A stretch of DNA of 64,000 bases from Embiotoca jacksoni (taxonomy: Eukaryota > Chordata > Actinopteri > Embiotocidae). Within the stretch, counting starts at the first letter, position 1, and each line of letters opens with the position of its first letter. The translations under genes were made by a program, and so were the position numbers. The notes beneath the pieces are model-generated. The model was not told where the DNA came from and did not search any database. It saw only the letters and a program-made list of their open reading frames with translations. The stretch covers positions 6,445,001 through 6,509,000 of the forward strand of contig JAKOON010000003.1 in the NCBI GenBank assembly GCA_022577435.1, in the 5' to 3' direction. Positions 13,901-26,858 of this stretch are shown here, one piece after another.

Positions 13901-14330
13901 ACTGTAATGCAGTTTTACGCTGTTTTTGAGCTTCTCTCGCTGAGATAAGGCTGTTTTTGAAACATTGTGTTTCCTGTGAAATTGTCCACACAGAGTGACT
14001 TGAAGCCACTTTGTCCATGTAGTTTATCCCATTTGCCATAGTACTGATGAAGAAATTTGTTCGTAAACACTTAGTTTAAGCCGTGGCGCTGTGATGCAGT
14101 TTTATATTAGGCTGAGAAAGTGAGAATTGAAATGCTGTTTTCTGTGTAATTGCAGATACAATGTGAAGCCACATTGGCCATGTAGTGTATCCCATTTACT
14201 GATGAAGAAATTGTTCGTAAACACTTAGTTTAAGCCGTGGCACTGTAATGCATTTTTATGTTATTTTTGAGATACTCGCTGGGATAAGGCTGTTTTTGAA
14301 ACATTGTGTTTCCTGTGTAATTGTCCACAC
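7956..14330 (+). repeat. Macro-duplication copy 2 (6,375 bp)
   Basis: This is the tandem copy of 2605-7955, carrying 1,024 additional bp at 9844-10867. Alignment ends near 14360, where copy 1 reads gtagtgtatccc and this copy reads gtagtttatccc. The near-identity suggests a recent event, or possibly an assembly duplication. The private variants at constant spacing rule out general monomer similarity as the explanation. Confidence 0.9.
9844..10867 (+). repeat. 1,024-bp indel block (six monomers) in macro-copy 2
   Basis: The block is present here and absent from the matching place in copy 1, after 4492. Both ends fall at a monomer start reading aaagtgaagccacattgg, so the junction is in register. 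The block aligns with 2090-3113 at offset 7754, with a few differences (for example aaaatgttgt versus aaaatgctgt, and acaaagtg versus acaaatgg). A deletion from copy 1 by exchange between two homologous monomers, or an insertion in copy 2, would give the same result. Confidence 0.8.
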
Positions 14331-15355
14331 AAAGTGACTTGAAACCGCTTTGCCCATGTAGTTTATCCCATTTGCCATAGGTCTGAGTATTAAACTTGTT
14401 TGTAAACACTTAGTTTAAGCCGTGGCGCTGTGATGCAGTTTTACATTAGGCTGAGAAAGTGAGACTTGAAATGCTGTTTTCTGTCTAATTGCAGACACAA
14501 AGTGAAGACACATTGGCAATGCATTGTATCCCATTTGCTGTTGAAGAAATTTGTTCAGAAACACTTAGTTTAAGCCGTGGCACTGTAATGCAGTTTTATG
14601 CTGTTTTTGAGCTTCTCTCGCTGAGATAAGGCTGTTTTTGAAACATTGTGTTTCCTGTGAAATTGTCCACACAAAGTGACTTGAAACCACTTTGTCCATG
14701 TAGTTTATCCCATTTGCCATAGTACTGATGAAGAAATTTGTTCGTAAACACTTAGTTTAAGCCGTCGCGCTGTGATGCAGTTTTACATTAGGCTGAGAAA
14801 GTGAGACTTGAAATGCTGTTTTCTGTCTAATTGCAGACACAAAGTGAAGCCACGTTGGCCATGTAGTGTATCCCATTTGCTGATGAAGAAATTTGTTCGT
14901 AAACACTTAGTTTAAGCCGTGGCACTGTAATGTAGTTTTACGCTGTTTTTGAGCTTCTCTCGCTGAGATAAGGCTGTTTTTGAAACATTGTGTTTCCTGT
15001 GAAATTGTCCACACAAAGTGACTTGAAGCCACTTTGTCCATGTCGTTTATCCCATTTGCCATAGTACTGATGAAGAAATTTGTTCGTAAACACTTAGTTT
15101 AAGCCGTGGCGCTGTGATGCAGTTTTACATTAGGCTGAGAAAGTGAGACTTAGAATGCTGTTTTCTGTGTAATTGCAGATACAAAGTGAAGCCACATTGG
15201 CCATGTAGTGTATCCCATTTGCTGATGAAGAAATTGTTCGTAAACACTTAGTTTAAGCCGTGGCACTGTAATGCAGTTTTACGCTGTTTTTGAGCTTCTC
15301 TCGCTGAGATAAGGCTGTTTTTGAAACATTGTGTTTCCTGTGAAATTGTCCACAC
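14331..15355 (+). repeat. Right end of domain I satellite
   Basis: These are ordinary domain I monomers after the macro-duplication, with cataggtctgag and gtcgcgctg variants also seen near 4327-4430 and 9676-9780. The last monomer ends ttgtccacac at 15355, and the following core is of domain II type. No other element is present. Confidence 0.8.
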
Positions 15356-15377
15356 AAAGTGACTTGAAACCACTTTG
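15355..15377. repeat. 7-bp dyad (stem caaagtg/cactttg, 9-base loop) at monomer start
   Basis: The stem caaagtg (15355-15361), loop acttgaaac and stem cactttg (15371-15377) form a perfect inverted repeat straddling the domain I/II junction. The same dyad sits at the start of most full-length B monomers and many A monomers in all domains. It is weakened to one G-T pair where the core reads cgctttg, and broken where the start reads aaactgac or aaagtgaag. A cruciform or protein site is inference only. Confidence 0.6.
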
Positions 15378-16244
15378 GCCATGTAGTTTACCCCAATTGC
15401 CATAATTCTAAGTAGGAAACTTGTTTGGAAACACTTAGTTTAAGCCATGGCGCTGTGATGCAGTTTTACATTAGGCTTAGAAAGTGAGACATGAAATACT
15501 GTTTTCTGAGAATTTGTGAACACAAACTGACTTGAAACCACTTTGGCCATGTAGTTTATCCCATTTGCCATAATTCTGAGTAGGAAACTTGTTTGGAAAC
15601 ACTTAGTTTAAGCCGTGGAGCTGTAATGCAGTTTTATGCTGTTTTTGAGCTTTTCTCCCTGAAATAAGGCTGTTTTTGAAACATTGTGTTTCCTGTGAAA
15701 TTGTTCACACAAAGTGACTTGAAACCACTTTGGCCATGTAGCTTACCCCAATTGCCATAATTCTAAGTAGGAAACTTGTTTTGAAACACTTAGTTTAAGC
15801 CGTGGAGCTGTAATGCAGTTTTATGCTGTTTTTGATCTTCTCTCGCTGAAATAAGGCTGTTTTTGAAACATTGTGTTTCCTGTGAAATTGTTCACACAAA
15901 GTGACTTGAAACCACTTTGGCCATGTAGCTTACCCCAATTGCCATAATTCTAACTAGGAAACTTGTTTGGAAACACTTAGTTTAAGCCATGGCGCTGTGA
16001 TGCAGTTTTACCTTAGGCTGAGAAGGTGAGACATGAAATATTGTTTTCTGAGAATTTGTGAACACAAACTGACTTGAAACCACTTTGGCCATGTAGTGTA
16101 TCCCATTTAATGTTGAAGAAATTTGTTCAGAAACACTTAGTTTAAGCCATGGCACTGTAATGCAGTTTTATGCTGTTTTTGAGCTTCTCTCGCTGAGATA
16201 AGGCTGTTTTTGAAACATTGTGTTTCCTGTGAAATTGTCCACAC

Positions 16245-16786
16245 AAAGTGACTTGAAACCACTTTGTCCATGTAGTTTATCCCATTTGACATAGTACTGA
16301 TGAAGAAATTTGTTCGTAAACACTTGATTTAAGCCGTGGCACTGTAATGCAGTTTTATGCTGTTTTTGAGCTTCTCTCGCTGAAATAAGGCTGTTTTTGA
16401 AACATTGTGTTTCCTGTGAAATTGTCCACACAAAGTGACTTGAAACCACTTTGGCCATGTAGCTTACCCCAATTGCCATAATTCTAAGTAGAAAACTTGT
16501 TTGTAAACACTTAGTTTAAGCCGTGGAGCTGTAATGCAGTTTTATGCTGTTTTTGAGCTTCTCTCGCTGAAATAAGGCTGTTTTTGAAACATTGTGTTTC
16601 CTGTGAAATTGTTCACACAAAGTGACTTGAAACCACTTTGGCCATGTAGTTTATCCCCATTGCCATAGTTCTAAGTAGGAAACTTGTTAGTAAACACTTA
16701 GTTGAAGCCATGGCTCTGTGATGCAGTTTTACATTAGGCTGAGAAAGTGAGATATGAAATACTGTTTTCTGAGAATTTGTGAACAC
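16245..16786 (+). repeat. 542-bp three-monomer HOR (B-B-A), copy 1
   Basis: Monomers start at 16245 (187), 16432 (187) and 16619 (168). The unit is repeated immediately at 16787-17328. Both copies carry the private variant taagtagaaaac, where most monomers have taagtaggaaac. Confidence 0.87.
16706..16715. repeat. 10-bp perfect palindrome agccatggct in A monomers
   Basis: The palindrome lies in the A-monomer core where most B monomers read agccgtgg. It recurs in the A monomers of domain II that carry gttgaagccatggctctg, for example near 17250, 33577, 35763 and 41347. Other A monomers keep only the inner 8 bp, gccatggc. Domain I and III monomers have lost it through cgtgg. Function is unknown. 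Confidence 0.6.
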
Positions 16787-17328
16787 AAAGTGACTTGAAA
16801 CCACTTTGGCCATGTAGTTTATCCCATTTGACATAGTACTGATGAAGAAATTTGTTCGTAAACACTTGATTTAAGCCGTGGCACTGTAATGCAGTTTTAT
16901 GCTGTTTTTGAGCTTCTCTCGCTGAAATAAGGCTGTTTTTGAAACATTGTGTTTCCTGTGAAATTGTCCACACAAAGTGACTTGAAACCACTTTGGCCAT
17001 GTAGCTTACCCCAATTGCCATAATTCTAAGTAGAAAACTTGTTTGTAAACACTTAGTTTAAGCCGTGGAGCTGTAATGCAGTTTTATGCTGTTTTTGAGC
17101 TTCTCTCGCTGAAATAAGGCTGTTTTTGAAACATTGTGTTTCCTGTGAAATTGTTCACACAAAGTGACTTGAAACCACTTTGGCCATGTAGTTTATCCCC
17201 ATTGCCATAGTTCTAAGTAGGAAACTTGTTAGTAAACACTTAGTTGAAGCCATGGCTCTGTGATGCAGTTTTACATTAGGCTGAGAAAGTGAGATATGAA
17301 ATACTGTTTTCTGAGAATTTGTGAACAC
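16787..17328 (+). repeat. 542-bp three-monomer HOR (B-B-A), copy 2
   Basis: Monomers start at 16787, 16974 and 17161, and the next monomer starts at 17329. This is a tandem copy of 16245-16786. The alignment ends near 17358, where gtagtttat changes to gtagcttac. Confidence 0.87.
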
Positions 17329-17702
17329 AAAGTGACTTGAAACCACTTTGGCCATGTAGCTTACCCCAATTGCCATAATTCTAAGTAGGAAACTTGTTTG
17401 GAAACACTTAGTTTAAGCCGTGGAACTGTAATGCAGTTTTATGCTGTTTTTGAGCTTTTCTCGCTGAAATAAGGCTGTTTTTGAAACATTGTGTTTCCTG
17501 TGAAATTGTTCACACAAAGTGACTTGAAACCACTTTGGCCATGTAGCTTACCCCAATTGCCATAATTCTAAGTAGGAAACTTGTTTTGAAACACTTAGTT
17601 TAAGCCGTGGAGCTGTAATGCAGTTTTATACTGTTTTTGATCTTCTCTCGCTGAAATAAGGCTGTTTTTGAAACATTGTGTTTCCTGTGTAATTGTCCAC
17701 AC

Positions 17703-20150
17703 AAAGTGACTTGAAACCACTTTGGCCATGTAGTGTATCCCATTTAATGTTGAAGAAATTTGTTCAGAAACACTTAGTTTAAGCCATGGCACTGTAATGC
17801 AGTTTTATGCTGTTTTTGAGCTTCTCTCGCTGAGATAAGGCTGTTTTTGAAACATTGTGTTTCCTGTGAAATTGTCCACACAAAGTGACTTGAAACCACT
17901 TTGTCCATGTAGTTTATCCCATTTGACATAGTACTGATGAAGAAATTTGTTCGTAAACACTTGATTTAAGCCGTGGCACTGTAATGCAGTTTTATGCTGT
18001 TTTTGAGCTTCTCTCGCTGGGATAAGGCTGTTTTTGAAACATTGTGTTTCCTGTGTAATTGTCCACACAAAGTGACTTGAAACCACTTTGGCCATGTAGC
18101 TTACCCCAATTGGCATAATTCTAAGTAGGAAACTTGTTTGTAAACACTTAGTTTATGCCGTGGAGCTGTAATGCAGTTTTATGCTGTTTTTGAGCTTCTC
18201 TCGCTGAAATAAGGCTGTTTTTGAAACATTGTGTTTCCTGTGAAATTGTTCACACAAAGTGACTTGAAACCACTTTGGCCATGTAGTTTATCCCCATTAC
18301 CATAGTTCTAAGTAGGAAACTTGTTAGTAAAGACTTAGTTGAAGCCATGGCTCTGTGATGCAGTTTTACATTAGGCTGAGAAAGTGAGACATGAAATACT
18401 GTTTTCTGAGAATTTGTGAACACAAACTGACTTGAAACCACTTTGGCCATGTAGTTTATCCCATTTGCCATAATTCTGAGTAGGAAACTTGTTTGTAAAC
18501 ACTTAGTTTAAGCCGTGGAGCTGTAATGCAGTTTTATGCTGTTTTTGATCTTCTCTTGCTGAAATAAGGCTGTTTTTGAAAAATTGTGTTTCCTGTGAAA
18601 TTGTTCACACAAAGTGACTTGAAACCACTTTGGCCATGTAGTTTATCCCCATTACCATAGTTCTGAGTAGTAAACTTGTTAGTAAAGACTTAGTTCAAGC
18701 CGTGGAGCTGTAATGCAGTTTTATGCTGTTTTTGAGCTTCTCTCGCTGAAATAAGGCTGTTTTTGAAACATTGTGTTTCCTGTGAAATTGTTCACACAAA
18801 GTGACTTGAAACCACTTTGGCCATGTAGCTTACCCCAATTGCCATAATTCTAAGTAGGAAACTTGTTTGGAAACACTTAGTTTAAGCCATGGCGCTGTGA
18901 TGCAGTTTCACCTTAGGCTGAGAAGGTGAGACATGAAATACTGTTTTCTGAGAATTTGTGAAAACAAACTGACTTGAAACCACTTTGGCCATGTAGTTTA
19001 TCCCATTTGCCATAATTCTGAGTAGGAAACTTGTTTGTAAACACTTAGTTTAAGCCGTGGAGCTGTAATGCAGTTTTATGCTGTTTTTGAGCTTCTCTCG
19101 CTGAAATAAGGCTGTTTTTGAAACATTGTGTTTCCTGTGAAATTGTTCACACAAAGTGACTTGAAACCACTTTGGCCATGTAGCTTACCCCAATTGCCAT
19201 AATTCTAAGTAGGAAACTTGTTTGGAAACACTTAGTTTAAGCCATGGCGCTGTGATGCAGTTTCACCTTAGGCTGAGAAGGTGAGACATGAAATACTGTT
19301 TTCTGAGAATTTGTGAAAACAAACTGACTTGAAACCACTTTGGCCATGTAGTTTATCCCATTTGCCATAATTCTGAGTAGGAAACTTGTTTGGAAACACT
19401 TAGTTTAAGCCGTGGAGCTGTAATGCAGTTTTATGCTGTTTTTGAGCTTTTCTCGCTGAAATAAGGCTGTTTTTGAAACATTGTGTTTCCTGTGAAATTG
19501 TTCACACAAAGTGACTTGAAACCACTTTGGCCATGTAGCTTACCCCAATTGCCATAATTCTAAGTAGGAAACTTGTTTGGAAACACTTAGTTTAAGCCAT
19601 GGCGCTGTGATGCAGTTTCACCTTAGGCTGAGAAGGTGAGACATGAAATACTGTTTTCTGAGAATTTGTGAAAACAAACTGACTTGAAACCACTTTGGCC
19701 ATGTAGTTTATCCCATTTGCCATAATTCTGAGTAGGAAACTTGTTTGGAAACACTTAGTTTAAGCCGTGGAGCTGTAATGCAGTTTTATGCTGTTTTTGA
19801 GCTTTTCTCGCTGAAATAAGGCTGTTTTTGAAACATTGTGTTTCCTGTGAAATTGTTCACACAAAGTGACTTGAAACCACTTTGGCCATGTAGCTTACCC
19901 CAATTGCCATAATTCTAACTAGGAAACTTGTTTGGAAACACTTAGTTTAAGCCATGGCGCTGTGATGCAGTTTTACCTTAGGCTGAGAAGGTGAGACATG
20001 AAATACTGTTTTCTGAGAATTTGTAAACACAAACTGACTTGAAACCACTTTGGCCATGTAGTGTATCCCATTTAATGTTGAAGAAATTTGTTCAGAAACA
20101 CTTAGTTTAAGCCATGGCACTGTAATGCAGTTTTATGCTGTTTTTGAGCT
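17703..20150 (+). repeat. Large duplication in domain IIa, copy 1 (period 3,217 bp)
   Basis: This segment aligns with 20920-23367 at offset 3217. Shared private variants include gtttatgccgtgg, gttagtaaagacttag, ttctcttgctg followed by gaaaaattg, and cagtttcacc. The left breakpoint is at a monomer start: the preceding tail is B-type here but A-type at 20919. The right breakpoint is near 20150, where ctgaaataagg here corresponds to ctgagataagg in the copy. Confidence 0.85.
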
Positions 20151-20919
20151 TCTCTCGCTGAAATAAGGCTGTTTTTGAAACATTGTGTTTCCTGTGAAAT
20201 TGTTCACACAAAGTGACTTGAAACCACTTTGGCCATGTAGCTTACCCCAATTGCCATAATTCTAAGTAGGAAACTTGTTTGGAAACACTTAGTTTAAGCC
20301 ATGGCGCTGTGATGCAGTTTTACCTTAGGCTCAGAAGGTGAGACATGAAATACTGTTTTCTGAGAATTTGTGAACACAAACTGACTTGAAACCACTTTGG
20401 CCATGTAGTTTATCCCATTTGCCATAATTCTGAGTAGGAAACTTGTTTGGAAACACTTAGTTTAAGCCGTGGAGCTGTAATGCAGTTTTATGCTGTTTTT
20501 GAGCTTTTCTCGCTGAAATAAGGCTGTTTTTGAAACATTGTGTTTCCTGTGAAATTGTTCACACAAAGTGACTTGAAACCACTTTGGCCATGTAGCTTAC
20601 CCCAATTGCCATAATTCTAAGTAGGAAACTTGTTTTGAAACACTTAGTTTAAGCCGTGGAGCTGTAATGCAGTTTTATGCTGTTTTTGATCTTCTCTCGC
20701 TGAAATAAGGCTGTTTTTGAAACATTGTGTTTCCTGTGAAATTGTTCACACAAAGTGACTTGAAACCACTTTGGCCATGTAGCTTACCCCAATTGCCATA
20801 ATTCTAACTAGGAAACTTGTTTGGAAACACTTAGTTTAAGCCATGGCGCTGTGATGCAGTTTTACTTTAGGCTGAGAAGGTGAGACATGAAATACTGTTT
20901 TCTGAGAATTTGTGAACAC

Positions 20920-23367
20920 AAACTGACTTGAAACCACTTTGGCCATGTAGTGTATCCCATTTAATGTTGAAGAAATTTGTTCAGAAACACTTAGTTTAAG
21001 CCATGGCACTGTAATGCAGTTTTATGCTGTTTTTGAGCTTCTCTCGCTGAGATAAGGCTGTTTTTGAAACATTGTGTTTCCTGTGAAATTGTCCACACAA
21101 AGTGACTTGAAACCACTTTGTCCATGTAGTTTATCCCATTTGACATAGTACTGATGAAGAAATTTGTTCGTAAACACTTGATTTAAGCCGTGGCACTGTA
21201 ATGCAGTTTTATGCTGTTTTTGAGCTTCTCTCGCTGGGATAAGGCTGTTTTTGAAACATTGTGTTTCCTGTGTAATTGTCCACACAAAGTGACTTGAAAC
21301 CACTTTGGCCATGTAGCTTACCCCAATTGGCATAATTCTAAGTAGGAAACTTGTTTGTAAACACTTAGTTTATGCCGTGGAGCTGTAATGCAGTTTTATG
21401 CTGTTTTTGAGCTTCTCTCGCTGAAATAAGGCTGTTTTTGAAACATTGTGTTTCCTGTGAAATTGTTCACACAAAGTGACTTGAAACCACTTTGGCCATG
21501 TAGTTTATCCCCATTACCATAGTTCTAAGTAGGAAACTTGTTAGTAAAGACTTAGTTGAAGCCATGGCTCTGTGATGCAGTTTTACATTAGGCTGAGAAA
21601 GTGAGACATGAAATACTGTTTTCTGAGAATTTGTGAACACAAACTGACTTGAAACCACTTTGGCCATGTAGTTTATCCCATTTGCCATAATTCTGAGTAG
21701 GAAACTTGTTTGTAAACACTTAGTTTAAGCCGTGGAGCTGTAATGCAGTTTTATGCTGTTTTTGATCTTCTCTTGCTGAAATAAGGCTGTTTTTGAAAAA
21801 TTGTGTTTCCTGTGAAATTGTTCACACAAAGTGACTTGAAACCACTTTGGCCATGTAGTTTATCCCCATTACCATAGTTCTGAGTAGTAAACTTGTTAGT
21901 AAAGACTTAGTTCAAGCCGTGGAGCTGTAATGCAGTTTTATGCTGTTTTTGAGCTTCTCTCGCTGAAATAAGGCTGTTTTTGAAACATTGTGTTTCCTGT
22001 GAAATTGTTCACACAAAGTGACTTCAAACCACTTTGGCCATGTAGCTTACCCCAATTGCCATAATTCTAAGTAGGAAACTTGTTTGGAAACACTTAGTTT
22101 AAGCCATGGCGCTGTGATGCAGTTTCACCTTAGGCTGAGAAGGTGAGACATGAAATACTGTTTTCTGAGAATTTGTGAAAACAAACTGACTTGAAACCAC
22201 TTTGGCCATGTAGTTTATCCCATTTGCCATAATTCTGAGTAGGAAACTTGTTTGTAAACACTTAGTTTAAGCCGTGGAGCTGTAATGCAGTTTTATGCTG
22301 TTTTTGAGCTTCTCTCGCTGAAATAAGGCTGTTTTTGAAACATTGTGTTTCCTGTGAAATTGTTCACACAAAGTGACTTGAAACCACTTTGGCCATGTAG
22401 CTTACCCCAATTGCCATAATTCTAAGTAGGAAACTTGTTTGGAAACACTTAGTTTAAGCCATGGCGCTGTGATGCAGTTTCACCTTAGGCTGAGAAGGTG
22501 AGACATGAAATACTGTTTTCTGAGAATTTGTGAAAACAAACTGACTTGAAACCACTTTGGCCATGTAGTTTATCCCATTTGCCATAATTCTGAGTAGGAA
22601 ACTTGTTTGGAAACACTTAGTTTAAGCCGTGGAGCTGTAATGCAGTTTTATGCTGTTTTTGAGCTTCTCTCGCTGAAATAAGGCTGTTTTTGAAACATTG
22701 TGTTTCCTGTGAAATTGTTCACACAAAGTGACTTGAAACCACTTTGGCCATGTAGCTTACCCCAATTGCCATAATTCTAAGTAGGAAACTTGTTTGGAAA
22801 CACTTAGTTTAAGCCATGGCGCTGTGATGCAGTTTCACCTTAGGCTGAGAAGGTGAGACATGAAATACTGTTTTCTGAGAATTTGTGAAAACAAACTGAC
22901 TTGAAACCACTTTGGCCATGTAGTTTATCCCATTTGCCATAATTCTGAGTAGGAAACTTGTTTGGAAACACTTAGTTTAAGCCGTGGAGCTGTAATGCAG
23001 TTTTATGCTGTTTTTGAGCTTTTCTCGCTGAAATAAGGCTGTTTTTGAAACATTGTGTTTCCTGTGAAATTGTTCACACAAAGTGACTTGAAACCACTTT
23101 GGCCATGTAGCTTACCCCAATTGCCATAATTCTAACTAGGAAACTTGTTTGGAAACACTTAGTTTAAGCCATGGCGCTGTGATGCAGTTTTACCTTAGGC
23201 TGAGAAGGTGAGACATGAAATACTGTTTTCTGAGAATTTGTAAACACAAACTGACTTGAAACCACTTTGGCCATGTAGTGTATCCCATTTAATGTTGAAG
23301 AAATTTGTTCAGAAACACTTAGTTTAAGCCATGGCACTGTAATGCAGTTTTATGCTGTTTTTGAGCT
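20920..23367 (+). repeat. Large duplication in domain IIa, copy 2 (period 3,217 bp)
   Basis: This is a copy of 17703-20150. By eye I saw acttcaaacc at about 22021 against acttgaaacc in copy 1, and gagcttctc near 22658 against gagcttttc. Part of the same sequence reappears a third time at about 25820-26860 at offset 4843, becoming 4844 after one inserted T near 26280. Confidence 0.85.
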
Positions 23368-24323
23368 TCTCTCGCTGAGATAAGGCTGTTTTTGAAACAT
23401 TGTGTTTCCTGTGAAATTGTCCACACAAAGTGACTTGAAACCACTTTGTCCATGTAGTTTATCCCATTTGACATAGTACTGATGAAGAAATTTGTTCGTA
23501 AACACTTGATTTAAGCCGTGGCACTGTAATGCAGTTTTATGCTGTTTTTGAGCTTCTCTCGCTGAAATAAGGCTGTTTTTGAAACATTGTGTTTCCTGTG
23601 AAATTGTCCACACAAAGTGACTTGAAACCACTTTGGCCATGTAGCTTACCCCAATTGCCATAATTCTAAGTAGGAAACTTGTTTGTAAACACTTAGTTTA
23701 AGCCGTGGAGCTGAAATGCAGTTTTATGCTGTTTTTGAGCTTCTCTCGCTGAAATAAGGCTGTTTTTGAAACATTGTGTTTCCTGTGAAATTGTTCACAC
23801 AAAGTGACTTGAAACCACTTTGGCCATGTAGCTTACCCCAATTGCCATAATTCTAAGTAGGAAACTTGTTTGGAAACACTTAGTTTAAGCCATGGCGCTG
23901 TGATGCAGTTTCACCTTAGGCTGAGAAGGTGAGACATGAAATACTGTTTTCTGAGAATTTGTGAACACAAACTGACTTGAAACCACTTTGGCCATGTAGT
24001 TTATCCCATTTGCCATAATTCTGAGTAGGAAACTTGTTTGGAAACACTTAGTTTAAGCCGTGGAGCTGTAATGCAGTTTTATGCTGTTTTTGAGCTTTTC
24101 TCGCTGAAATAAGGCTGTTTTTGAAACATTGTGTTTCCTGTGAAATTGTTCACACAAAGTGACTTGAAACCACTTTGGCCATGTAGCTTACCCCAATTGC
24201 CATAATTCTAACTAGGAAACTTGTTTGGAAACACTTAGTTTAAGCCATGGCGCTGTGATGCAGTTTTACCTTAGGCTGAGAAGGTGAGACATGAAATACT
24301 GTTTTCTGAGAATTTGTGAACAC
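23248..24323 (+). repeat. 1,076-bp six-monomer HOR, copy 1
   Basis: The unit starts with aaactgacttg at 23248, and the next unit starts at 24324. The length equals two 168-bp, one 179-bp and three 187-bp monomers. It contains the 179-bp monomer with ttaatgttgaag, followed by the gacatagtac monomer. Confidence 0.82.
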
Positions 24324-25399
24324 AAACTGACTTGAAACCACTTTGGCCATGTAGTGTATCCCATTTAATGTTGAAGAAATTTGTTCAGAAACACTTAGTT
24401 TAAGCCATGGCACTGTAATGCAGTTTTATGCTGTTTTTGAGCTTCTCTCGCTGAGATAAGGCTGTTTTTGAAACATTGTGTTTCCTGTGAAATTGTCCAC
24501 ACAAAGTGACTTGAAACCGCTTTGTCCATGTAGTTTATCCCATTTGACATAGTACTGATGAAGAAATTTGTTCGTAAATACTTGATTTAAGCCGTGGCAC
24601 TGTAATGCAGTTTTATGCTGTTTTTGAGCTTCTCTCGCTGAAATAAGGCTGTTTTTGAAACATTGTGTTTCCTGTGAAATTGTCCACACAAAGTGACTTG
24701 AAACCACTTTGGCCATGTAGCTTACCCCAATTGCCATAATTCTAAGTAGGAAACTTGTTTGTAAACACTTAGTTTAAGCCGTGGAGCTGTAATGCAGTTT
24801 TATGCTGTTTTTGAGCTTCTCTCGCTGAAATAAGGCTGTTTTTGAAACATTGTGTTTCCTGTGAAATTGTTCACACAAAGTGACTTGAAACCCCTTTGGC
24901 CATGTAGCTTACCCCAATTGCCATAATTCTAAGTAGGAAACTTGTTTGGAAACACTTAGTTTAAGCCATGGCGCTGTGATGCAGTTTCACCTTAGGCTGA
25001 GAAGGTGAGACATGAAATACTGTTTTCTGAGAATTTGTGAAAACAAACTGACTTGAAACCACTTTGGCCATGTAGTTTATCCCATTTGCCATAATTCTGA
25101 GTAGGAAACTTGTTTGTAAACACTTAGTTTAAGCCGTGGAGCTGTAATGCAGTTTTATGCTGTTTTTGAGCTTCTCTCGCTGAAATAAGGCTGTTTTTGA
25201 AACATTGTGTTTCCTGTGAAATTGTTCACACAAAGTGACTTGAAACCACTTTGGCCATGTAGCTTACCCCAATTGCCATAATTCTAAGTAGGAAACTTGT
25301 TTGGAAACACTTAGTTTAAGCCATGGCGCTGTGATGCAGTTTCACCTTAGGCTGAGAAGGTGAGACATGAAATACTGTTTTCTGAGAATTTGTGAAAAC
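24324..25399 (+). repeat. 1,076-bp six-monomer HOR, copy 2
   Basis: This is a tandem copy of 23248-24323. The last part diverges (taagtagg against taactagg, and gagcttctc against gagcttttc), so the recent exchange covered about the first 900 bp. Private changes here include accgctttgtcc and gaaacccctttgg. Confidence 0.78.
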
Positions 25400-26858
25400 A
25401 AACTGACTTGAAACCACTTTGGCCATGTAGTTTATCCCATTTGCCATAATTCTGAGTAGGAAACTTGTTTGGAAACACTTAGTTTAAGCCGTGGAGCTGT
25501 AATGCAGTTTTATGCTGTTTTTGAGCTTTTCTCGCTGAAATAAGGCTGTTTTTGAAACATTGTGTTTCCTGTGAAATTGTTCACACAAAGTGACTTGAAA
25601 CCACTTTGGCCATGTAGCTTACCCCAATTGCCATAATTCTAAGTAGGAAACTTGTTTGGAAACACTTAGTTTAAGCCATGGCGCTGTGATGCAGTTTCAC
25701 CTTAGGCTGAGAAGGTGAGACATGAAATACTGTTTTCTGAGAATTTGTGAAAACAAACTGACTTGAAACCACTTTGGCCATGTAGTTTATCCCATTTGCC
25801 ATAATTCTGAGTAGGAAACTTGTTTGGAAACACTTAGTTTAAGCCGTGGCACTGTAATGCAGTTTTATGCTGTTTTTGAGCTTCTCTCGCTGAGATAAGG
25901 CTGTTTTTGAAACATTGTGTTTCCTGTGAAATTGTCCACACAAAGTGACTTGAAACCACTTTGTCCATGTAGTTTATCCCATTTGACATAGTACTGATGA
26001 AGAAATTTGTTCGTAAACACTTGATTTAAGCCGTGGCACTGTAATGCAGTTTTATGCTGTTTTTGAGCTTCTCTCGCTGAAATAAGGCTGTTTTTGAAAC
26101 ATTGTGTTTCCTGTGAAATTGTCCACACAAAGTGACTTGAAACCACTTTGGCCATGTAGCTTACCCCAATTGGCATAATTCTAAGTAGGAAACTTGTTTG
26201 TAAACACTTAGTTTATGCCGTGGAGCTGTAATGCAGTTTTATGCTGTTTTTGAGCTTCTCTCGCTGAAATAAGGCTGTTTTTTGAAACATTGTGTTTCCT
26301 GTGAAATTGTTCACACAAAGTGACTTGAAACCACTTTGGCCATGTAGTTTATCCCCATTGCCATAGTTCTAAGTAGGAAACTTGTTAGTAAAGACTTAGT
26401 TGAAGCCATGGCTCTGTGATGCAGTTTTACATTAGGCTGAGAAAGTGAGACATGAAATACTGTTTTCTGAGAATTTGTGAACACAAACTGACTTGAAACC
26501 ACTTTGGCCATGTAGTATATCCCATTTGCCATAATTCTGAGTAGGAAACTTGTTTGTAAACACTTAGTTTAAGCCGTGGAGCTGTAATGCAGTTTTATGC
26601 TGTTTTTGATCTTCTCTTGCTGAAATAAGGCTGTTTTTGAAAAATTGTGTTTCCTGTGAAATTGTTCACACAAAGTGACTTGAAACCACTTTGGCCATGT
26701 AGTTTATCCCCATTACCATAGTTCTGAGTAGTAAACTTGTTAGTAAAGACTTAGTTCAAGCCGTGGAGCTGTAATGCAGTTTTATGCTGTTTTTGAGCTT
26801 CTCTCGCTGAAATAAGGCTGTTTTTGAAACATTGTGTTTCCTGTGAAATTGTTCACAC

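Larger units (their letters stand above)
1..15355 (+). repeat. Domain I: subfamily 1 satellite
   Basis: Diagnostic features are the dominant use of cassettes ccaaagttctgagtatgaaa, catagtactgatgaagaaat and ctgttgaagaaatttgttca in the core, A-tails ending in tgtgtaattgcagacac or tgtctaattgcagacac, B-tails with ctgagataagg, and frequent cgctttgccc. Monomers mostly alternate A (168 bp) with B (173-174 or 187 bp). Some B monomers carry the variant catttttatgttatttttga with ctgggataagg. This subfamily is shared with domain III at the right end of the window and differs consistently from domain II. The domain ends at the monomer edge 15355/15356, where the next core switches to gtttaccccaattgcc. Confidence 0.85.
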
